The notes beneath the pieces were generated by a model. The model saw only the letters and a program-made list of their open reading frames with translations. It ran no database searches and had not been told where the DNA came from. Below are positions 1-6,677 of a stretch of DNA of 43,612 nt, piece after piece. Made by a program: the position numbers and the translations under genes. Source of the DNA: a virus. Where the stretch lies: the IMG/VR virus record IMGVR_UViG_3300020034_000035, positions 1 through 43,612 of that record, one strand, 5' to 3'. Numbering within the stretch: position 1 is the stretch's first letter; each line of letters begins with the position of its first letter.

Positions 1-315
1 GAATGCACCTGTGGCGGCCCCGCGCTGTCTTGTCAGTGCAATTCGCCGCTTATCGTCTGCAACGGCGCCGGAACCCGCTGCGCGAAGTGCGGCTTGCCGG
101 AGGCTCCCTCGCTTCCTTCGCAGAATGCGAAACACCCCATGAGCGACGACGAAACACATTCCAAGATGTGTCCCGTAACCGGCACGTATTGCAACAGCGA
201 AGATGCTGACATTTGTGTCGATTACGACTGCATCCGCAAACCGTCGCCGCCGCGCAATCTGGGCCGAATCGTCTACGGGCCTCCCGGCTCTGGTTGGTGG
301 GAGTACGAACAATGA
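1..315 (+). CDS. Cys-rich zinc-ribbon-like protein, 5' end outside the window
   Basis: Frame 1 is open from the first base to the TGA at 313-315. The first 35 residues hold C-x-C, C-x-C and CAKC pairs, typical of a small metal-binding ribbon. A second Cys cluster (CPVTGTYC, CVDYDC) follows an internal ATG at 139. Two readings are possible: one partial protein that enters from outside the window, or a 58-aa gene starting at 139. The stop overlaps the next start in an ATGA. The same phase continues from the last codon of the window if the ends are joined. No function is recognised. Confidence 0.55.
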   Translation, partial: ECTCGGPALSCQCNSPLIVCNGAGTRCAKCGLPEAPSLPSQNAKHPMSDDETHSKMCPVTGTYCNSEDADICVDYDCIRKPSPPRNLGRIVYGPPGSGWWEYEQ

Positions 316-485
316 CCTACGATGACTGGAAAACCTACAATCCGGATGATGACCGCTGCGAGTTTTGCGGCGCCGCTCTGTGGGAAAGCCGCGGCGGTTG
401 GCAGCCAAACGGTTGCAATGGCGAGTGCCACATTAGCTGGCGCGACCCGGACTACGAATACGAGAAAATGAGGGACGACGCATGA
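312..485 (+). CDS. Small Cys-rich hypothetical protein (57 aa)
   Basis: Starts in an ATGA overlap with the preceding stop, which suggests translational coupling. A CEFC pair near residue 17 and two later Cys could form a zinc site. The rest is Trp/Asp/Tyr-rich. It resembles many short early phage proteins but I recognise no family. It ends in an ATGA overlap with the following gene. Confidence 0.6.
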   Translation: MTYDDWKTYNPDDDRCEFCGAALWESRGGWQPNGCNGECHISWRDPDYEYEKMRDDA

Positions 486-685
486 GATTTCCAAGGTTCA
501 ATTTCATCCGCGGATACACCGGACATAATGCGGGGTTCTTCTGCTACGGGCCAAACTGGTTTCAGTTCACCTTCCCGCCGCGTCGGCGCGAGGGGCGAAC
601 CTCATTTTCGCTAATAATTGTGTGGCGTGAGGGCTCGCTGGAACGGAGCCTCAGAGAGCAGAGGGAACGCCATGACTATCGGTAA
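482..685 (+). CDS. Small basic hypothetical protein (67 aa)
   Basis: ATGA overlap with the previous gene. The protein is aromatic and basic (N-terminal MRFPRFNFIRGY, C-terminal Arg/Glu-rich tail). No domain is recognised. Its chain of short overlaps argues that it is a real member of this early operon. Confidence 0.5.
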   Translation: MRFPRFNFIRGYTGHNAGFFCYGPNWFQFTFPPRRREGRTSFSLIIVWREGSLERSLREQRERHDYR

Positions 686-797
686 CCCACCGCCGAACGG
701 CTACTGGATCGTGAACTGGACGTTTGGAATAATCGTTGGCTTTGGCTTCATCGCGTTGCTGGAAATAGGCTACCGCCTGATTTGGGGTGCGCAATGA
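672..797 (+). CDS. Small membrane protein (41 aa)
   Basis: ATG at 672 is preceded by GAGGGAACGCC, an acceptable Shine-Dalgarno. One hydrophobic stretch (about residues 13-34, rich in Ile/Gly/Phe/Leu) predicts a single transmembrane helix after a Pro-rich N terminus. It overlaps its neighbours at both ends. It is one of several micro-membrane proteins in the early genes. Function unknown. Confidence 0.5.
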   Translation: MTIGNPPPNGYWIVNWTFGIIVGFGFIALLEIGYRLIWGAQ

Positions 798-1105
798 TGA
801 GACCCGACGAGCTTCAAAAGAAGATGGACGCCGTAGAGGACCTCAGGCGGACGGTTCAAAACCTGCGGAGAGTTTCAACGATCTGTGGCGGCCGCCTGAA
901 CTTTAACGGGCACCCGGCAGTAGACCTAAACGAGAGAGAGGCGGAAGTGGTCCGCCAGGCATTGATGGCGCACCACCAAGACAAGGTCACGATCAAGGCC
1001 AATCTCCTGCGAGATTCGGGCATCGACCCATCATCTTTAATGGCTCCCGCCACCCCCTCGGTCTCGCGCCCTAATCTCTCAACCCCGGAGAAATCCAATG
1101 GCTAA
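794..1105 (+). CDS. Hypothetical early protein (103 aa)
   Basis: ATG at 794 (a second ATG follows at 797) overlaps the stop of the previous gene. The N-terminal half is a charged helical segment (DELQKKMDAVEDLRRTVQNLR) that could form a coiled coil. The C-terminal 25 residues are Ser/Pro-rich. No known domain is recognised. It overlaps the HTH gene downstream by 8 bp. Confidence 0.5.
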   Translation: MMRPDELQKKMDAVEDLRRTVQNLRRVSTICGGRLNFNGHPAVDLNEREAEVVRQALMAHHQDKVTIKANLLRDSGIDPSSLMAPATPSVSRPNLSTPEKSNG

Positions 1106-1328
1106 GCCGATAGAGGCTTGTCACATCAGCGTCGGCGTCCGCATTCGGATGATCCGAGAGACGCTGGGCCTCACCCAGGACGACCTTGCGAAGCGCGTCG
1201 GGCTCAAGCGGGTTTCCGTCACTAACACCGAGATCGGCCGCCAGCGCCTCTTGCTGGACGGCATCGAGCGCTACGCGACCGCGCTAGGGACAACTCCGAA
1301 ACATCTTTTGAAGGGGATTTGGTGGTGA
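1098..1328 (+). CDS. XRE-family helix-turn-helix regulator (76 aa)
   Basis: A compact lambda-repressor-type HTH fills residues 12-65: RIRMIRETLGLTQDDLAKRV is the first two helices, followed by a recognition helix around VSVTNTEIGR. There is no second domain, so it probably binds DNA as a dimer and acts as a local regulator of the int/xis cluster. It lies two genes upstream of the excisionase-like gene. The stop (TGA 1326-1328) overlaps the next ATG at 1328. Confidence 0.75.
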   Translation: MAKPIEACHISVGVRIRMIRETLGLTQDDLAKRVGLKRVSVTNTEIGRQRLLLDGIERYATALGTTPKHLLKGIWW

Positions 1329-1549
1329 TGCCTGAGCGCCTGTCATTCATGGAGGCCATGTCACTGGCCGAACGCGGCTTGGAGATTTGGAAAGCCAAAG
1401 AGCATAACGCAAAATGGTGGCGTCGGATCGACGGCACTCCGATCCCCAATGATCTGCTCGTCAACATAGCGGAGGAATTCGCCAAGTGCGGCCTCGTCTA
1501 TGCATCGGAAGTCACTGGCGATGCTGTGGGAGGATCGCAAGAGCCATGA
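1328..1549 (+). CDS. Hypothetical protein (73 aa)
   Basis: I chose ATG 1328 because it overlaps the upstream stop (TGATG). GTG codons at 1319 and 1322 are alternatives. The protein is mixed helical with a Trp-rich centre (KWWRRIDGTPIP). It overlaps the excisionase-like gene by an ATGA. No function is recognised. Confidence 0.5.
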   Translation: MPERLSFMEAMSLAERGLEIWKAKEHNAKWWRRIDGTPIPNDLLVNIAEEFAKCGLVYASEVTGDAVGGSQEP

Positions 1550-1893
1550 CCCTAGATGACGACACGATCACGCTAAAGGATGCCGCCGAGCACTTCAAGT
1601 TCTCGGTGTACACCCTCCGAACGGAGGCTGATCGCGGTCGTCTGGCGATTTACAAGATAGGCAAGCGGTACTACACGACGCCCGCCGATGTGAAGGAAAT
1701 GGTTCGCTTATGCCGCGTCGATCAAAAGGCCCCCGACTTTACCTTGATCCGAAACGCAAGGTCTACGTCATCAGAGACGGAACGCGCTTCGTCCGCACTG
1801 GCTGCGGCGAGGGAGACCGCGTTAAGGCTGAAAAATTCCTCGAAAAATACCTTGGGCAAAAGCATCGACCTACCCCGTCGAGTTCGCCAATGA
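1546..1893 (+). CDS. Excisionase-like winged-helix protein (115 aa)
   Basis: Residues 8-55 (ITLKDAAEHFKFSVYTLRTE, then GRLAIYKIGKRYYTT) fit the MerR/HTH_17 fold used by phage excisionases and other recombination directionality factors. Its place directly before the integrase supports a role in controlling Int direction. The last 60 residues are Ser/Ala/Arg-rich and lie over the first 60 codons of integrase in another frame, a long overlap. Start chosen at ATG 1546, which forms ATGA with the preceding stop. Confidence 0.7.
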   Translation: MTLDDDTITLKDAAEHFKFSVYTLRTEADRGRLAIYKIGKRYYTTPADVKEMVRLCRVDQKAPDFTLIRNARSTSSETERASSALAAARETALRLKNSSKNTLGKSIDLPRRVRQ

Positions 1894-2717
1894 TAGCAGA
1901 GATGCTGGCAGCCTATGGAAGTGAGGTCGCGCCGAACAAGGCGAGCGCCCGCAACATGGGCTACAACATCAGCAACCTGTTGAAGTGGTGGGGCGATAAG
2001 ACAGCGCGGGATATCTCGGTCAAGAGTTGCCGGGCTTACATCGCCAGCAAAGCCGCGCAAGGTGCCGGCGCGGACCTGAAGGTGCTGAAGCAGTCTGTCG
2101 TCTACTGGCACAAGGAATATGGGCCGCTGGATTCGGTGCCGGAATTTGAGATGGTGGCGCCGAACGATCCGAAAGACCGATGGTTGACGCGAGAGGAAGC
2201 CGCGCGGCTGCTGTGGGCAGCACGGCGCTACCAGCACATGCGGCGGTTGATTATTCTGGGCCTTTACACCGGGTCGCGGCCGGGGATCATCCTCGCGCTG
2301 CGCTGGGATCAGATCGACCTGAATGCCGAAGTCCTGACCCGCAAGCGTCATGGCAAACCGTCGAGCAAAAAGAAACGTACCCCGAAGGTCAAAATCGGCC
2401 GCCGGCTATTGTCGCATTTGAAGCGGTGGAAGCGTCTCGACAAAGGAGAGGCACTCGTTTGTCACTTCACTGACCAATGGCACCCAGGCTCGCGCGAGGT
2501 CACCGACCCGCACGGCGCATGGAGAAAGATCATCAAGGCGTCTGGGCTGAAGGGGGTCACCCGCCACACGTTGCGCCACACGCGCGCAACATGGATGGCG
2601 CAGAAGCGCGTACCGCTATGGGAGGCCGCAGGCTTCCTCGGGATGACCGTTAGGACGCTTGAGAGAGTGTACGCTCATCATGATCCCAGCAATCAAGACG
2701 GAGCGGCAAACATATGA
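1710..2717 (+). CDS. int: Tyrosine-family site-specific integrase (335 aa)
   Basis: Catalyses integration of phage DNA by conservative site-specific recombination. An N-terminal arm/core-binding region (about 1-150) precedes the catalytic domain. Visible active-site elements are Arg190 (TGSRPG), the HTLRH box with His286 and Arg289, and the nucleophile candidate Tyr321 (RVYAHHDP). The usual LGH box is LGM here, so one His of the classical set appears replaced. The start lies inside the excisionase-like gene (184-bp overlap) and the stop overlaps the HNH gene by ATGA. Length is normal for the family. Confidence 0.92.
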   Translation: MPRRSKGPRLYLDPKRKVYVIRDGTRFVRTGCGEGDRVKAEKFLEKYLGQKHRPTPSSSPMIAEMLAAYGSEVAPNKASARNMGYNISNLLKWWGDKTARDISVKSCRAYIASKAAQGAGADLKVLKQSVVYWHKEYGPLDSVPEFEMVAPNDPKDRWLTREEAARLLWAARRYQHMRRLIILGLYTGSRPGIILALRWDQIDLNAEVLTRKRHGKPSSKKKRTPKVKIGRRLLSHLKRWKRLDKGEALVCHFTDQWHPGSREVTDPHGAWRKIIKASGLKGVTRHTLRHTRATWMAQKRVPLWEAAGFLGMTVRTLERVYAHHDPSNQDGAANI

Positions 2718-3190
2718 GCAAGCTTTGCGCGATAGAAGATTGCGGACGGCCCATGCAGGCGCGAGGGTACTGTTCGACCCACTACAAGAGACTTAGAAAG
2801 CTCGGCAGTACCTACGCGGAACTTCCCGTCCAACCAAAATCAAAGGGAGGGATTCGTGAGCATCGAATGTATCGCGCTTGGGCCGCCATGAACAACCGCT
2901 GCTACAATCCAAATAACAGCAGCTATGAGCGGTACGGAGCGCGAGGTGTGACGGTCTGCGACCGTTGGAGAGCTGACTTTTCAGCTTTCCTCACCGACAT
3001 GGGCGAGCGGCCTGACAGCATGACGCTTGACCGTATAGACCCGGCTGGTGCCTACGCTCCGGGGAATTGCCGCTGGGCCACACCCAAACAGCAGCGGGCC
3101 AATCTTACCCCGGAGGGCCGAGAGCGGCAACGCGAGGGCGCAAGAAATGGAGCTCGCAAAAGGCACCAAGAACGCGTCAGGGAAAGTTAG
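2714..3190 (+). CDS. HNH/AP2-associated phage protein with N-terminal zinc ribbon (158 aa)
   Basis: The N terminus carries Cys5, Cys10, Cys19 and His23 (a small ribbon). The centre has the pattern RCYNPNNSSYERYGARGV, and the C-terminal part DRIDPAGAYAPGNCRWAT, seen in phage proteins of the AP2/HNH homing-endonuclease group. It may be a nicking or homing enzyme or a DNA-binding protein. The true HNH residues are not obvious. It is coupled to int by an ATGA overlap. The tail is highly basic. Confidence 0.6.
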   Translation: MSKLCAIEDCGRPMQARGYCSTHYKRLRKLGSTYAELPVQPKSKGGIREHRMYRAWAAMNNRCYNPNNSSYERYGARGVTVCDRWRADFSAFLTDMGERPDSMTLDRIDPAGAYAPGNCRWATPKQQRANLTPEGRERQREGARNGARKRHQERVRES

Positions 3191-3198
3191 CCGTGCCA

Positions 3199-3371
3199 TG
3201 GCACAGTTTCGAGAAAATAGACAATAACCATTTCAAGAAGTTAGAAAGCCTGCTTGCTTCCACGCCAGAATGATGAGACAACTAAGTTGTTGATTTTTAT
3301 AGTCCGATAGGGAGGTTTGCACCATGAACGAAACGGGAAATGATCTGTCAATCTGTGCCGAAACTGTGCCA
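3199..3371 (+). repeat. 13-bp inverted repeat pair flanking the start of the second early operon
   Basis: TGGCACAGTTTCG at 3199-3211 is repeated exactly in reverse complement, CGAAACTGTGCCA, at 3359-3371. The left copy overlaps a perfect 12-bp palindrome GTGCCATGGCAC (3194-3205). The right copy contains two CTGTGCC units 11 bp apart. The block follows int and the HNH gene, where attP arm sites would be expected, but no core can be named. The non-coding interval 3191-3323 holds nothing else except the promoter described separately. Confidence 0.5.
3275..3303 (+). promoter_or_regulatory. Putative promoter of the 3324-6388 gene block with overlapping dyad
   Basis: GAGACA (3275-3280), a 17-bp spacer and TATAGT (3298-3303) make a sigma-70-like promoter. 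The perfect dyad ACAAC-TAA-GTTGT (3278-3290) covers its -35 side and looks like an operator. It lies 20 bp upstream of a GGGAGG Shine-Dalgarno and the ATG at 3324. Confidence 0.45.
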
Positions 3372-3635
3372 CTGCACGACATTGATCTGAGCTACGAGAA
3401 CGACCGCCGCGACCTGCACCGCGCGCGCAACCGGACCGACGCCCACAGCCCGGACGGTCACACCTATTCCAACATCCTAGAGCTTCGCGAGAACTGGGAA
3501 AAATCCCAGCCCGGCGACTTCCGCCAACAGCACATCCCGCGCCTCATGAAGGTGCAGGAACAGCGCTTGGTGGTGACCCACCCGGCCCTGCCGGCGCCGC
3601 CGAAGATGCTCACCTACCAGCCGGAGGGCGAGTGA
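3324..3635 (+). CDS. Hypothetical early protein (103 aa)
   Basis: First gene of the second plus-strand block. A strong ribosome site (GGGAGG, 3310-3315) sits 8 bp before ATG 3324. The protein is hydrophilic, rich in Asp/Arg/His, with Pro-rich ends. No family recognised. Its stop overlaps the next start. Confidence 0.55.
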   Translation: MNETGNDLSICAETVPLHDIDLSYENDRRDLHRARNRTDAHSPDGHTYSNILELRENWEKSQPGDFRQQHIPRLMKVQEQRLVVTHPALPAPPKMLTYQPEGE

Positions 3636-3907
3636 TGGCGAAACTGACCGGGCGAGAGATCGCCTGTCTCAAATACCTGAACGACAAAATGGAGGCGCCC
3701 GGCGTCTCTATCGGGAAGGCAGTCGCCTCTTGGAGAGGACGCACCCCGAGAGGGTACGCCATGATTGGGAACGGCGTTGCGCGCGGACTCTATCTTTCGC
3801 ACGAGCCGCGCTTAACGACATGGGTTTCGGACTTGAGGGCATGGCGCATTACGGCAGACGGCCGCGCCGCGCTCCTCGAAGCCCGCAACAAAGCACAGGG
3901 GGAATAG
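3635..3907 (+). CDS. Hypothetical protein, possible winged-helix (90 aa)
   Basis: ATG 3635 overlaps the upstream TGA. The pattern LTGREIACLKYLNDK at the N terminus and DLRAWRITADGRAALLEA at the C terminus resembles small phage proteins with a winged-helix-like layout, but this is a weak guess. It ends directly before the next gene. Confidence 0.5.
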   Translation: MAKLTGREIACLKYLNDKMEAPGVSIGKAVASWRGRTPRGYAMIGNGVARGLYLSHEPRLTTWVSDLRAWRITADGRAALLEARNKAQGE

Positions 3908-4177
3908 ATGGCAGTGATAAAGCTACCCGAAGGCGTCGAGTACGATCTGAAGGTCTATCTGATGGGGGTGATTGAGGGGGTGGAAACGGAGATCGTTGTC
4001 ACCCTCGGCGGCCTCCCGGCATTTTCGGACGACGTGCTTGAACAAGTCGATCTGTTGCGCCTCGTCAAAAGCCAAAATCTTGATGACCTGGGGACCGACT
4101 GGCGGATCATGACCCGCGACGAAATCACAGAATTTAAGGTTCGCGAGCGCGAAGCCGACGAGTTCGCGGCACCGTGA
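3908..4177 (+). CDS. Hypothetical protein (89 aa)
   Basis: GGGGGAATAG lies before ATG 3908, a good ribosome site. The acidic protein begins with beta-like segments (EYDLKVYLMGVIEG, ETEIVVTLGG) and ends with a charged helix. Function unknown. Confidence 0.55.
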   Translation: MAVIKLPEGVEYDLKVYLMGVIEGVETEIVVTLGGLPAFSDDVLEQVDLLRLVKSQNLDDLGTDWRIMTRDEITEFKVREREADEFAAP

Positions 4178-4206
4178 TCTGGCAAGGGGATGGAGGGACT
4201 GAGGCA

Positions 4207-4437
4207 ATGAAGAAGGTTTTAGCGGCCGAGATTGAAACTGCCGAACTTACCTTGCGGATCGCGGAATCCTGCCTTGGGATGAAGCGACCGCCGGGCATGT
4301 CGGCGGAGGATGCGCTGGCCCAACTTCGTGCGGCAGAGCCTGAACATATCGCCGGATTCGACCGCGCAGCCTTTCGTGCTGCGGAATACTTCATCGAATG
4401 CATCAACAAATCGGGCCACTTCGCCGAGATGAATTAG
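4207..4437 (+). CDS. Hypothetical helical protein (76 aa)
   Basis: I chose ATG 4207, preceded by GAGG, over an in-frame GTG at 4174. Mostly alpha-helical, Ala/Glu-rich (EIETAELTLRIAESCLGM). No domain recognised. Confidence 0.5.
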   Translation: MKKVLAAEIETAELTLRIAESCLGMKRPPGMSAEDALAQLRAAEPEHIAGFDRAAFRAAEYFIECINKSGHFAEMN

Positions 4438-4450
4438 TGGGACGGGTGAC

Positions 4451-4621
4451 ATGAGGACGCTTGAGCAGATGTTAGCGGAGTTGACGCCGGAAAAGCGGGC
4501 CGAGGCTCTAAAGCGATATCATGATGCGATACGAAATCCGCCAGAGCCAAGCGACGCTCTGAAGGAAATGGTTCGAAAGTACGGGCGCTTTGCTGGCGTT
4601 AGTCGGCGCGATGATCAGTAG
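4451..4621 (+). CDS. Small hypothetical protein (56 aa)
   Basis: Short gene with GACGGGTGAC before ATG 4451. Charged, helical sequence (TPEKRAEALKRYHDAIR). It fits between its neighbours without overlap. Function unknown. Confidence 0.45.
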   Translation: MRTLEQMLAELTPEKRAEALKRYHDAIRNPPEPSDALKEMVRKYGRFAGVSRRDDQ

Positions 4622-4642
4622 ACATCAACCAGGAGCGACGAA

Positions 4643-4864
4643 ATGACTGAATTTACCCCGTACCGCCGTAAGCAGATCGCCTATCTGCGCCCCTATGTTG
4701 AGGGTGAGGATGATCTTAAATGGCTGGAAGTGTCCGTTTCAGCGGAAGATGCAAAGGCCGGATCACCCAAGGTTGGCGACATGATCGCGCGTAACCCCAA
4801 AAACCACGCGGACCAATGGCTCGTTGCCGCGGCATACTTCGCCGACAACTTCGAGCCGGTCTGA
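4643..4864 (+). CDS. Hypothetical protein (73 aa)
   Basis: Clear ribosome site (AGGAG, 4631-4635) 7 bp before ATG 4643. N terminus is basic and aromatic. The segment DMIARNPKNHADQWLVAAAYFADNFEPV at the C terminus is the pattern of widespread short phage proteins of unknown role. The stop overlaps the next ATG. Confidence 0.6.
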   Translation: MTEFTPYRRKQIAYLRPYVEGEDDLKWLEVSVSAEDAKAGSPKVGDMIARNPKNHADQWLVAAAYFADNFEPV

Positions 4865-4995
4865 TGCGACCTTGGCATGAACGATACCCGGCAATCGCAG
4901 GGGCCGTAACTACTGCGGCCGCGTTCCTGGGGGTGGCGCTGCTCGTGCCGCCCTTGATTTGGCTTTACCAGAAATGGTGGGCGGTATGGCTGTGA
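4864..4995 (+). CDS. Small membrane protein (43 aa)
   Basis: ATG 4864 overlaps the upstream TGA. A single hydrophobic helix spans about residues 10-33 (IAGAVTTAAAFLGVALLVPP), followed by a Trp/Lys-rich end. Likely an inner-membrane micro-protein. Function unknown. Confidence 0.5.
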   Translation: MRPWHERYPAIAGAVTTAAAFLGVALLVPPLIWLYQKWWAVWL

Positions 4996-5023
4996 CGAAT
5001 GGTCAGCATCAGAGCGAGGCGTG

Positions 5024-5302
5024 ATGCCACAGCGAATCCAACGAATGCGGTCGAAGGGCTGGAAGATGCCGCCCAATACGGTCTACGTCGGGCGGCCGAC
5101 GCGATTTGGCAATCCATTCACCCGCGAGAATAGCGGCATCGTTGATCCTGCCGTCCGCTTCGCCTGCGAGGTCGCGCCGCTCTTGGATTACGACGAACTG
5201 CGCGGCAAGAACTTGGCGTGCTGGTGCTCAATGGAGCAGACCTGTCATGCTGACGTTTTGCTTGAGCTTGCCAACCCAACAGACACCGGGAGCGTGACGT
5301 GA
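5024..5302 (+). CDS. DUF4326-domain protein (92 aa)
   Basis: The N-terminal part reads PQRIQRMRSKGWKMPPNTVY, then VGRPTRFGNPF and, near the end, LACWCSMEQTCHADVLLELA. This matches the DUF4326 family of short phage proteins. The conserved CWC and CHADVLL box suggests metal binding or catalysis, but its role is unproved. I chose ATG 5024, with GAGG just upstream. A GTG at 5021 is an alternative. Confidence 0.8.
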   Translation: MPQRIQRMRSKGWKMPPNTVYVGRPTRFGNPFTRENSGIVDPAVRFACEVAPLLDYDELRGKNLACWCSMEQTCHADVLLELANPTDTGSVT

Positions 5303-5436
5303 GCGATCTGGAAGAGGCCACTTGGCGATATGTCGATAGCACCTGCTCGCATTTGAATGCAATCGAACGGGCCAAGGTTGTCGCCAAAGTTTTGAAGATA
5401 ATGAATCGCACCCTTGCCGTAGTCTCGCGCGGCTGA
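5299..5436 (+). CDS. Small hypothetical protein with GTG start (45 aa)
   Basis: GTG 5299 overlaps the DUF4326 stop (GTGA). The protein is helical and well balanced in codon use (VDSTCSHLNAIERAKVVAKV). The coupled start is the main support. Confidence 0.4.
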   Translation: MSDLEEATWRYVDSTCSHLNAIERAKVVAKVLKIMNRTLAVVSRG

Positions 5437-5496
5437 CCGAACATCGAGGGACTAGGGCATGAATGACAAAATCGCACGACCCAAGCGGGGTCATAA

Positions 5497-5583
5497 GTGA
5501 GCGGCGTTTGTTTCGGCAGACGCTTGCAATATCGGAATGCTGGGACGCCAGCCGCGCGATTTCTTTTCAAAGGTGAGATATGA
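5497..5583 (+). CDS. Possible micro-ORF with GTG start (28 aa)
   Basis: GTG at 5497, and its stop overlaps the next ATG (ATATGA). A basic peptide (GRRLQYRNAGTPAARFLFKG). Supported only by its coupled ends. It could equally be leader sequence. Confidence 0.25.
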   Translation: MSGVCFGRRLQYRNAGTPAARFLFKGEI

Positions 5584-5747
5584 TTAAACGGTTCATTCGA
5601 TGGCTTTGGTGTTCGGGGCCGTGTTTGTGGGAAATTCACAAAGAGGGAAATGTGATAGATGGGAAGGGCCGCGCAACCGGCGGTTACTACCATCTCCGGT
5701 GCAAGACCTGCGGAACCATGAAGCACAAATCGTTTTCGGAATACTGA
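5580..5747 (+). CDS. Small zinc-finger-like protein (55 aa)
   Basis: ATG 5580 has GGTGAG 4 bp upstream. Cys at residues 11 and 15, and the CKTC pair near residue 42, suggest a metal site around an EIHKEGNVIDGKGR beta segment. Similar zinc-ribbon-like proteins are common in phage early regions. It directly precedes the HNH gene. Confidence 0.55.
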   Translation: MIKRFIRWLWCSGPCLWEIHKEGNVIDGKGRATGGYYHLRCKTCGTMKHKSFSEY

Positions 5748-5751
5748 GGAT

Positions 5752-6171
5752 ATGGACCCGAACTTCAAATGGACGACGCGAGACGAGAAGCTTCTCGTTG
5801 TCGATTATTGGTGGGAGCAGCAGAAGGGCCGTTGCTGCCTCTGTGGCGACCTCATGAAGCCTTACAGCCGCCAGCACACCACCGACCAAGACGCGGCGAC
5901 CGTTGAACACGTCATCCCGAAGCGCGACAATGGCCCCGACACGGCCGGCAACGTTCGGCTGGCGCACGCCATTTGCAACAACACGCTTGGCGCCCATTGG
6001 GAGCGCAACAGGCAGCGCGCAAAGCTAGGTCTGCACCCCATCTCCGCGAAGGAGGCCCTTCATACGGCCATGGGCAACCGCAGGGCGCGCGTTGCCCAAT
6101 CGGAGCGGGATAGGAAGGCGGCAAAGGCATCGACTGGTGGCGCGATGAGGACGAATTCTTATGAACGATAG
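5752..6171 (+). CDS. HNH endonuclease (139 aa)
   Basis: Contains the HNH fold: a CCLCGD zinc knuckle near residue 30, then VEHVIPKRDNGPDTAGNVRL around residues 57-76 with the metal-binding EH, the Asn of the motif, and the final HAICNN. Expected to cut or nick DNA, either as a free homing enzyme or as a helper in phage DNA processing. The C-terminal 40 residues are basic. It overlaps the next gene by 11 bp. Confidence 0.82.
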   Translation: MDPNFKWTTRDEKLLVVDYWWEQQKGRCCLCGDLMKPYSRQHTTDQDAATVEHVIPKRDNGPDTAGNVRLAHAICNNTLGAHWERNRQRAKLGLHPISAKEALHTAMGNRRARVAQSERDRKAAKASTGGAMRTNSYER

Positions 6172-6388
6172 ATTCCAGTTTTTGATCGATGCCGTGAAGC
6201 CCGTCGAGAGTGCCGAAACGATGGCACTTCACGGTTCACACGAGCAAGCCAAGTATATGCAGGCAGCGCTAATGATCGCGTGGCCGCAGATCAAGGCTTA
6301 CATCCAGGCTGAGCGCATCGTGCGCAAGTTCCCCCACATCGACCGAGAAACGCCCCAGCCCCACGATGCTGGCCAACCATCGTCCTAA
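6161..6388 (+). CDS. Hypothetical protein, last of the plus-strand block (75 aa)
   Basis: ATG 6161 lies inside the end of the HNH gene. Helical N-terminal part (FLIDAVKPVESAETMALHGS), Pro-rich C terminus. It meets the late operon head-on. Function unknown. Confidence 0.5.
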   Translation: MNDRFQFLIDAVKPVESAETMALHGSHEQAKYMQAALMIAWPQIKAYIQAERIVRKFPHIDRETPQPHDAGQPSS

Positions 6389-6394
6389 CCCAAA

Positions 6395-6428
6395 CAAAAA
6401 AGCCCGACCCCATTTCTGAGGCCGGGCC
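6395..6428 (-). terminator. Intrinsic terminator at the end of the late operon
   Basis: On the minus strand, GCCCGGC (from 6421-6427) pairs with GTCGGGC (6402-6408) around a 12-base loop and is followed by six T (6396-6401 as A on the plus strand). It lies just beyond the last lysis-region gene. Confidence 0.7.
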
Positions 6429-6494
6429 AAGTCAGTGGGGAGTTGAGAAACAGTGATGTTCCTCAGTTCCTGCCGTCAGGAGGGACCGGCAGTT

Positions 6495-6677
6495 CTAGAT
6501 CCCGCACTGCTTCCGAATGCGGGAAATCTCTCTGATCGTGTAGCCGTGAGCCAGCGCCTTGGCGTAAGCTACCACCTTGCCATGCTCTGCGATGTAAGCA
6601 CGGAGGCGTTCGCAATCCACTGGCTGCTCTGCCCTCGCCTGTAGGGTGAGGAGCAGGAGGATGAGGAGGGGCTTCAC
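6495..6677 (-). CDS. Small secreted protein of the lysis cassette (60 aa)
   Basis: Hydrophobic N terminus (KPLLILLLLTLQARA) with an AxA-type cleavage site predicts a signal peptide. The mature part holds two Cys (DCERLRAYIAEHGKVVAYAK ... RKQCGI) that could form a disulphide. It sits after a TM/coiled-coil protein in the position where an o-spanin would be, but it has no lipobox, so it is not a typical Rz1. It overlaps the upstream gene by ATGA. Confidence 0.55.
   Translation of the reverse strand: MKPLLILLLLTLQARAEQPVDCERLRAYIAEHGKVVAYAKALAHGYTIREISRIRKQCGI

Noticed and set aside
1-60. Direct terminal repeats at the two window ends
   Set aside because: The first and last 60 bases do not match, so no terminal redundancy is visible. 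The circular reading rests only on frame continuity.
1722-2351. 209-codon minus-strand ORF across the integrase
   Set aside because: Antisense of conserved integrase codons, Arg/Pro/His-rich, no ribosome site or partner.
3067-3273. 68-codon ORF over the end of the HNH/AP2-like gene
   Set aside because: Mostly out-of-frame reading of that gene with no domain pattern.
5459-5500. 13-codon ORF before 5497
   Set aside because: Too short to support beyond a coupled stop; may be a leader.
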